Source of the DNA: Lonepinella sp051851555
GTDB lineage: Bacteria > Pseudomonadota > Gammaproteobacteria > Enterobacterales > Pasteurellaceae
Direction of reading: 5' to 3'
DNA length: 64,000 nt
Assembly: GCF_051851555.1 (NCBI RefSeq)
Contig: NZ_JBPDVH010000003.1
Span: forward strand, 164,108-228,107
A model generated the notes under the pieces. The model worked only from the letters and a program-made list of their open reading frames with translations, was not told the origin of the DNA and searched no databases. Made by a program: the position numbers and the translations under genes. Of the stretch, positions 59,478 through 64,000 are shown one piece after another. Within the stretch, counting starts at the first letter, position 1, and each line of letters begins with the position of its first letter.

Positions 59478-60794
59478 ATGCACAGCTCCGAATTAGTCCA
59501 ATGGTTTCGTCAATCTACCCCTTATGTCAATATGCACCGTGGTAAAACGTTTGTGATTATGCTTGATGGGGATACGATTGCGAGTACAAATTTTATTAAT
59601 ATTATCAGCGATATTCGTTTATTACACAGTTTAGGGATCAAATTAATCATTGTGTTTGGTGCGAGAGTGCAAATTAATGAATTGCTTTTACAACATCAGA
59701 TTAAACCACAATATCATAAAAATATTCGGATTACCGATCAAAAAACCCTTGATTTGGTCAAGCAAGCGGTGGGAAAACTGAATTATGATATTACTTCAAG
59801 ACTGTCAATGCGACTTCCCCATTCGCCTTTACTCAATGTGGTCAGCAGTAACTTTATTCTAGCACAACCCATTGGCGTGGACGATGGTGTCGATTATTTA
59901 TTAAGTGGTAAACTCCGCCGTATTGAAGTAGAAAATATTCAACAACAGTTAGATCGTGATGCGATCGTGTTAATCGGACCTATTGCCCCCTCCGTGACGG
60001 GAGAAAGTTTTAATCTGCCCTTTGAAGAAATTGCGACACAAGTTGCGATTAAAATTAAAGCCGAAAAACTGATTGGCTTTAGTGCCACACAAGGGATTTT
60101 AGACCCACAAAAACAAACCATTTCGGATTTATTACCACAAGATGCCGTTGAATATCTGCAAGAATTTATTCACAACGATCTTTATCACAGTTCCCAAGCT
60201 CGCTTTCTACAAGCTGCCATTGATGTTTGCCGTGCAGGGGTTAAACGTTCGCATCTATTAAGTTATGAAGAAGACGGTTCATTATTGCAAGAATTATTTA
60301 CCCGTGACGGTGTGGGAACACAGCTTTCAATGGATAATTCAGAAGATATTCGCATTGCCACCGCACGTGATATACCAGGTTTACTTGAATTAATTCACCC
60401 ATTAGAACAACAAGGTATTTTAGTCAAACGCTCTCGTGAACAATTAGAAATGGATATTGAAAAATATACGATTATTGACCGAGATGGTGTCATTATCGCT
60501 TGTGCTGCATTAAATGTTTACCAGCAGGAAAAAATGGCTGAAATGGCTTGTGTCGCTGTTCACCCTGATTATCGTAACTCCTCTCGTGGTGATATTCTAT
60601 TAGAAGCCATTCAAAAACGAGCAAAAAATTTAGGCATTGAAAAATTATTTGTTCTCACGACCCGAACCGTTCATTGGTTTCAAGAACGAGGATTTAGCGT
60701 CGCCAATGTAGAAGATCTGCCACAGGAAAAACGAGAACATTATAATTACCAACGGCGGTCTAAGATTTTGATTCAGGATTTAGCCCTGCACTGA
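59478..60794 (+). CDS. argA: N-acetylglutamate synthase
   Basis: ArgA makes N-acetylglutamate, the first intermediate of arginine synthesis, and is inhibited by arginine in relatives. The 438 residues comprise an amino-acid-kinase-like domain (1-290: FVIMLDGDTIAS, IIVFGARVQINELL) and a GNAT acetyltransferase domain (295-438: MACVAVHPDYRNSSRGDILLEAI is the CoA-binding part). The family length is similar in E. coli (443). Two ARG boxes upstream indicate ArgR control. The RBS is AAGGAAGA. Confidence 0.95.
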   Translation: MHSSELVQWFRQSTPYVNMHRGKTFVIMLDGDTIASTNFINIISDIRLLHSLGIKLIIVFGARVQINELLLQHQIKPQYHKNIRITDQKTLDLVKQAVGKLNYDITSRLSMRLPHSPLLNVVSSNFILAQPIGVDDGVDYLLSGKLRRIEVENIQQQLDRDAIVLIGPIAPSVTGESFNLPFEEIATQVAIKIKAEKLIGFSATQGILDPQKQTISDLLPQDAVEYLQEFIHNDLYHSSQARFLQAAIDVCRAGVKRSHLLSYEEDGSLLQELFTRDGVGTQLSMDNSEDIRIATARDIPGLLELIHPLEQQGILVKRSREQLEMDIEKYTIIDRDGVIIACAALNVYQQEKMAEMACVAVHPDYRNSSRGDILLEAIQKRAKNLGIEKLFVLTTRTVHWFQERGFSVANVEDLPQEKREHYNYQRRSKILIQDLALH

Positions 60795-60858
60795 CGTACA
60801 GGGTTATAATAGTAACGATGCTCCGCATCTTTTATAGTACTGAGTAGTTACACCATGC

Positions 60859-61905
60859 TTAACCCACAAAATGTCGCTGTGATTTCGTTTCATCACGGCT
60901 TAATATCAAACGGTGGTAATTTTCAAAACGCACGGGGTGAATTTTGCCTTGTTCAACAGCTTCTCGTAAGGCACATTGCGGATCGTCTAAATGCTTACAA
61001 TCACGGAATTTGCAAGTGCCGAGAAAATATTGAAATTCACGATAACCCAGCGTAATTTGCTCGGGTTCTAAATGCCATAAACCAAATTCTCGAATACCCG
61101 GGCTATCAATCAGATTCCCCCCTTGTGGCAAATGATATAAACGTGATGAAGTGGTGGTATGTTGTCCTAAGCCTGAGTTTTCACTCACCGCATTGGTTAC
61201 CGCATTGACTTCTGGCATAATTTGATTGACCAGACTGGATTTCCCTACCCCCGATTGCCCGACAAAAATAGAGGTGCCAGAAGCTAAAAGTGCGGTTAAT
61301 TTTTGCATATTTTTACCCGTTTGGGCGGAAATCATCAGAGTTTGATAACCAATATCTTGGTAAATTTTTAGCTGTTGTTCTGCTTCCGCCAGTGCCGGCT
61401 CAGAAAGCAAATCCACTTTATTTAACACAATCACTGCTGGAATATTCGCCGTTTCGCAAATCACTAAATAACGGTCAATAATATTCAATGATAGGGTTGG
61501 CAACACGGCAGACACAATAATAATGCGATCAATATTGGCTGCCATGACTTTTAAACCATCATAATAATCAGGGCGAGCCAGTTCATTTTGACGGGGTTGC
61601 ACCGCTTCAATCACGCCACTAATCCCTTGTAATTGCGCCAGCCCTTTACGCCAAATGACCCGATCCCCCACTACCACGCTCGCCAACGTGCGGCGTAAAT
61701 TACAACGGAAAATATGGCCTTGTTCATCTTCCACATCCGCGTGCATAGAATAACGGGTTACCACCACCCCATCTTGCGTATCCCCTAGCATATCATCTTG
61801 CCAATCTATTTGTTTTTTCTGCTGGCGTTGATGACGATCTAAGGCTTTTGCATTATTACGATGAATACGCCGTTTTTGGTTTTGGGTCAATTTTTGCTTT
61901 GCCAA
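60859..61905 (-). CDS. rsgA: Ribosome small-subunit-dependent GTPase RsgA
   Basis: RsgA is a circularly permuted GTPase that helps late maturation of the 30S subunit. The 348-residue protein has the OB-fold N-terminus, G4 NKVDLL before G1 GQSGVGKSSLVNQI, G3 DSPGI, and the zinc site C-x4-C-x-H-x5-C (KFRDCKHLDDPQC). The start codon is a TTG at 61,905 (LeuAlaLysGln read as MAKQ) with AAGGAA upstream, and no ATG is close. It is divergent from orn, an arrangement also found in E. coli. Two uptake signals lie at the 5' side. Confidence 0.94.
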   Translation of the reverse strand: MAKQKLTQNQKRRIHRNNAKALDRHQRQQKKQIDWQDDMLGDTQDGVVVTRYSMHADVEDEQGHIFRCNLRRTLASVVVGDRVIWRKGLAQLQGISGVIEAVQPRQNELARPDYYDGLKVMAANIDRIIIVSAVLPTLSLNIIDRYLVICETANIPAVIVLNKVDLLSEPALAEAEQQLKIYQDIGYQTLMISAQTGKNMQKLTALLASGTSIFVGQSGVGKSSLVNQIMPEVNAVTNAVSENSGLGQHTTTSSRLYHLPQGGNLIDSPGIREFGLWHLEPEQITLGYREFQYFLGTCKFRDCKHLDDPQCALREAVEQGKIHPVRFENYHRLILSRDETKSQRHFVG

Positions 61906-62000
61906 TGAGATTTCCTTAAAAGTGCGGTGATTTTTCTATCTATTTTATAATTGGGAATTTTGCTACAATAGCACAAATTCAATATAGGATACTTGATATT

Positions 62001-62549
62001 ATGCCACAAGATAAAGAAAATCTCATTTGGATCGATCTAGAAATGACAGGATTAGATCCCGAAAAAGAACGAATTATTGAAATCGCCACCATTGTCACGG
62101 ATAAAAACTTAAATATCCTTGCCGAAGGTCCTGTTTTAGCGGTTAAGCAATCTGATGAATTATTAGCCAAAATGAGTGATTGGTGCGTGAAAACCCATAC
62201 AGAAAATGGCTTAATTGAACGCGTCAAAACCAGCAAGCTCACCGAACACGCGGCCGAATTACAAACTCTTGATTTCTTAAAAAAATGGGTACCGAAAGGC
62301 CAATCCCCTATTTGTGGCAATAGCGTGGCACAAGATAAACGCTTTTTATTTAAATATATGCCCGATTTAGCCGATTATTTCCACTATCGTTATTTGGATG
62401 TCAGCACACTCAAAGAACTGGCTCGCCGTTGGAAACCTAAAGTGTTAGAGGGATTTAAAAAAGAAAACACCCATTTAGCGTTAGATGATATTCGGGAAAG
62501 TATTAAAGAACTCGCTTATTACCGTGAACATTTTATTAAATTAGATTAG
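62001..62549 (+). CDS. orn: Oligoribonuclease
   Basis: Orn degrades short RNAs of two to five nucleotides, including pGpG from c-di-GMP turnover, and is essential in several gammaproteobacteria. The 182 residues contain the DEDDh exonuclease motifs: WIDLEMTGLDPE, GNSVAQDKRFL and HLALDDIRESI. The next gene is tRNA-Gly, as in E. coli orn-glyVXY. A TACAAT box near 61,960 suggests a promoter in the rsgA/orn gap. Confidence 0.96.
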   Translation: MPQDKENLIWIDLEMTGLDPEKERIIEIATIVTDKNLNILAEGPVLAVKQSDELLAKMSDWCVKTHTENGLIERVKTSKLTEHAAELQTLDFLKKWVPKGQSPICGNSVAQDKRFLFKYMPDLADYFHYRYLDVSTLKELARRWKPKVLEGFKKENTHLALDDIRESIKELAYYREHFIKLD

Positions 62550-62574
62550 AATTTCTACAAACAAACAGAAAATA

Positions 62575-62607
62575 AAAATTTCTGCTTGCACGACAGAAAT
62601 TTTTTCT
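62575..62607 (+). terminator. orn terminator overlapping the tRNA-Gly promoter
   Basis: AATTTCTG and CAGAAATT form a stem around CTTGCACGA, followed by Ts. The -35 element of the following tRNA promoter lies in the loop, so the two signals share bases. Confidence 0.6.
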
Positions 62608-62613
62608 TATAAT
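62586..62613 (+). promoter_or_regulatory. Promoter of tRNA-Gly copy 2
   Basis: TTGCAC (62,586-62,591), 16 bases, TATAAT (62,608-62,613), 33 bases before the tRNA. Confidence 0.6.
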
Positions 62614-62646
62614 AAGACCTGTTTTCGACATATTGCATGTCGCTCT

Positions 62647-62722
<76 letters not shown>

Positions 62723-62728
62723 AATTTT

Positions 62729-62754
62729 AAAGGACGCTTTGAGCGTCCTTTTTT
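62729..62754 (+). terminator. Terminator of tRNA-Gly copy 2
   Basis: AAGGACGCT (62,730-62,738) pairs with AGCGTCCTT (62,742-62,750), followed by Ts. Confidence 0.85.
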
Positions 62755-62775
62755 ATGCTTGAAATCTTAATAAAG

Positions 62776-63411
62776 CTACTGTTCAAAAAACTGAATGGTT
62801 TCTTTAGAAATCTTACCTCTTTCCTCATATCCCACACTGTCACAGCTCAGTTTCTTTTTAGAAAATTTCAGAGATGTTTGAGCACTAGCATTACCTGAAC
62901 CTGAGTCTTCAACCAGATATAAGTTTTTTCCGCTTTTCAATGTCAATTTATAAAAAAGTGCTGAGTATCGATATTCATAACAAATTTGTTTTAAAATCTC
63001 AATTTTGACATCATTTGGGCTGAGTTCTAATAGTTTATAAAAATTTGTACGTGTAAAATTTAGCACTGAACTAAACTTCAAATTTAATGTTGGACGAGTT
63101 TTATCATCAGTATCAACACTCCCGATGACCTCAGAATAACGATTTTTATCACTGAACAATTCTTTATTGTACCAAGAAAAAATATCACTGTTGACCAAAT
63201 TAACATCCAACTTAAGGTTAGGCCAATCATCTGTATATTGTCTTTTAAAATATTGCTCAAATTCTACACTATTATTGCTAGTTGCTAATTTTTCATAGGT
63301 TTCATAATCCGGCATCTTGGAATCTTTTAAAGCCGATGTTAAAAATTGGCTCGCTTCAGCACAACTACTTAATAACATAGGCAAGGCAAGCCATAAAACA
63401 GATTTTTTCAT
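62776..63411 (-). CDS. Putative lipoprotein of unknown function
   Basis: I do not recognise this 211-residue protein. The start MKKSVLWLALPMLLSSCAEA contains a lipobox (LSSC, Cys17), so it is probably a lipoprotein. The mature part has no repeats or obvious catalytic motif; it includes two further Cys (ICYEYRYSA and KLSCDSVG) that could pair. AGGAGT precedes the ATG. It lies 24 bases after another secreted unknown, in the same direction and probably in the same operon. The region is AT-rich and has no uptake signal. Confidence 0.6.
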   Translation of the reverse strand: MKKSVLWLALPMLLSSCAEASQFLTSALKDSKMPDYETYEKLATSNNSVEFEQYFKRQYTDDWPNLKLDVNLVNSDIFSWYNKELFSDKNRYSEVIGSVDTDDKTRPTLNLKFSSVLNFTRTNFYKLLELSPNDVKIEILKQICYEYRYSALFYKLTLKSGKNLYLVEDSGSGNASAQTSLKFSKKKLSCDSVGYEERGKISKETIQFFEQ

Positions 63412-63435
63412 AGAACACTCCTTTATCAATCACGT

Positions 63436-63885
63436 TTATTTATATTTCGAATAATATAGTTTTAAACAACTTTTAATACTTTGTTTAAACCCACCAATAT
63501 CATCAATCAGGCATTTATTGCTTGTGCAAGAAAGCGCATATTCGACTTTATTAAGTTCATTAAAATTACGGAAAGAGACTTGAACATTGCCATTGGGTAA
63601 GGTTCGGTATTCAATCGTACGTTTGATTTCCTGCTTATCATAATCTTGCGCACTAATAATAGGATCAAAATCAATACAACTTTCACCAATTTTCTTTGCT
63701 ACTCGGTCATCCCAATCTATTACTTTTTTAAAGTCAGCTGTCGCCAATTTATAATAATTCGGCCGTTTATCACTAAATAAAGGCTGATAAATTTTCTTAA
63801 CTGTTGCAATTTTTAGATCATCGATGGAGGCTTGAGCAGAAATTGCCAATCCCGCCAATGCTAATGCAATCATAGCTTTCTTCAT
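63436..63885 (-). CDS. Putative periplasmic protein, possibly DUF3828-like
   Basis: The 149-residue product has a cleavable signal peptide (MKKAMIALALAGLAISAQAS). The core SCIDFDPIISAQDYDKQ followed by NGNVQVSF and later CLIDDIGGFKQSIKSCL recalls the pattern of DUF3828 proteins (CxDFDPxxxxQD ... xIDDI); this is a weak, memory-based match. Four Cys may form disulfides. AGGAG lies upstream of the ATG. It is first in a two-gene unit with the lipoprotein gene. The window ends about 115 bases upstream, so more genes may belong to it. Confidence 0.6.
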   Translation of the reverse strand: MKKAMIALALAGLAISAQASIDDLKIATVKKIYQPLFSDKRPNYYKLATADFKKVIDWDDRVAKKIGESCIDFDPIISAQDYDKQEIKRTIEYRTLPNGNVQVSFRNFNELNKVEYALSCTSNKCLIDDIGGFKQSIKSCLKLYYSKYK

Positions 63886-64000
63886 GTTGAAACTCCTATT
63901 CATTATTTTTATATACAGAGGTGTTTTAGTTGTTATGTCAATAACAACTAAAAGGATTATAATCCTTGCGAAAATTGACTATTTTTCAATCTAATGTAGG

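Noticed and set aside
60855..61055. Plus-strand open frame inside rsgA
   Set aside because: It overlaps the well-supported rsgA on the other strand and has no family similarity.

Overview
The window comes from a member of the Pasteurellaceae. The nine-base Haemophilus-type DNA uptake signal (AAGTGCGGT or its complement) occurs more than 35 times, often as inverted pairs that double as terminators. Gene orders such as ribH-nusB-thiL-pgpA, slt-trpR-mtgA and kdsB/lpxK/msbA/comEC/dksA/pcnB/folK match those known from Haemophilus influenzae. The genus cannot be fixed from the sequence alone. Most of the window is core chromosome, with AT-rich accessory patches that contain no uptake signal.

Layout. 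1-1.6 kb: an orphan AT-rich gene, a triple 16-bp repeat and a dead IS256-family insertion. 1.6-9.2 kb: amino-acid exporter, pgpA, thiL, nusB, ribH, a repeat-containing lipoprotein, dapD, lpxL divergent from hldE, and tRNA-Val. 9.2-11.2 kb: an AT-rich accessory cluster (Xre regulator, YccF-like membrane protein, two small secreted proteins). 11.2-18.7 kb: Mop protein, acyP, a yccT-type gene, yccF, yccS, slt, trpR and mtgA. 18.8-22.7 kb: dps, rnhA/dnaQ, two tRNA-Asp genes, der. 22.7-30.3 kb: an iron/siderophore uptake locus (TetR regulator, TonB receptor, two ABC half-transporters of the YbtP/YbtQ type, YbtX-like MFS protein) with a Fur-like box and a probable TetR operator. 30.3-42 kb: sotB, asmA-dcd-udk, a DUF4198 protein, a DUF937/YidB protein, and the envelope/competence group kdsB-lpxK-msbA-comEC. 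42.3-53.3 kb: dksA, pcnB, folK, uup, an AT-rich two-gene module (membrane nuclease-like protein plus secreted OB-fold protein), parE, parC, pgsA. 53.4-64 kb: tRNA-Gly and tRNA-Leu, pepT, potABC-potD, argA, rsgA/orn, a second tRNA-Gly, and two unknown secreted proteins.

How the genes work together. lpxL, hldE, kdsB, lpxK and msbA supply lipid A, Kdo and heptose steps and flip the product. slt and mtgA remodel and make peptidoglycan. potABCD imports polyamines. The 22.7-30.3 kb locus probably takes up a ferric siderophore made by another organism, because no biosynthesis genes are nearby. comEC and the many uptake signals point to natural competence.

The least explained items are the nuclease/OB-fold membrane module at 46,971-48,348, the accessory cluster beside tRNA-Val, a possible small RNA at 11,718-11,777 whose promoter overlaps a ModE-like palindrome, another possible small RNA at 44,822-44,946, and a pcnB gene that appears to start at AUU. 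All functions are read from sequence motifs and family knowledge; no database search was run.
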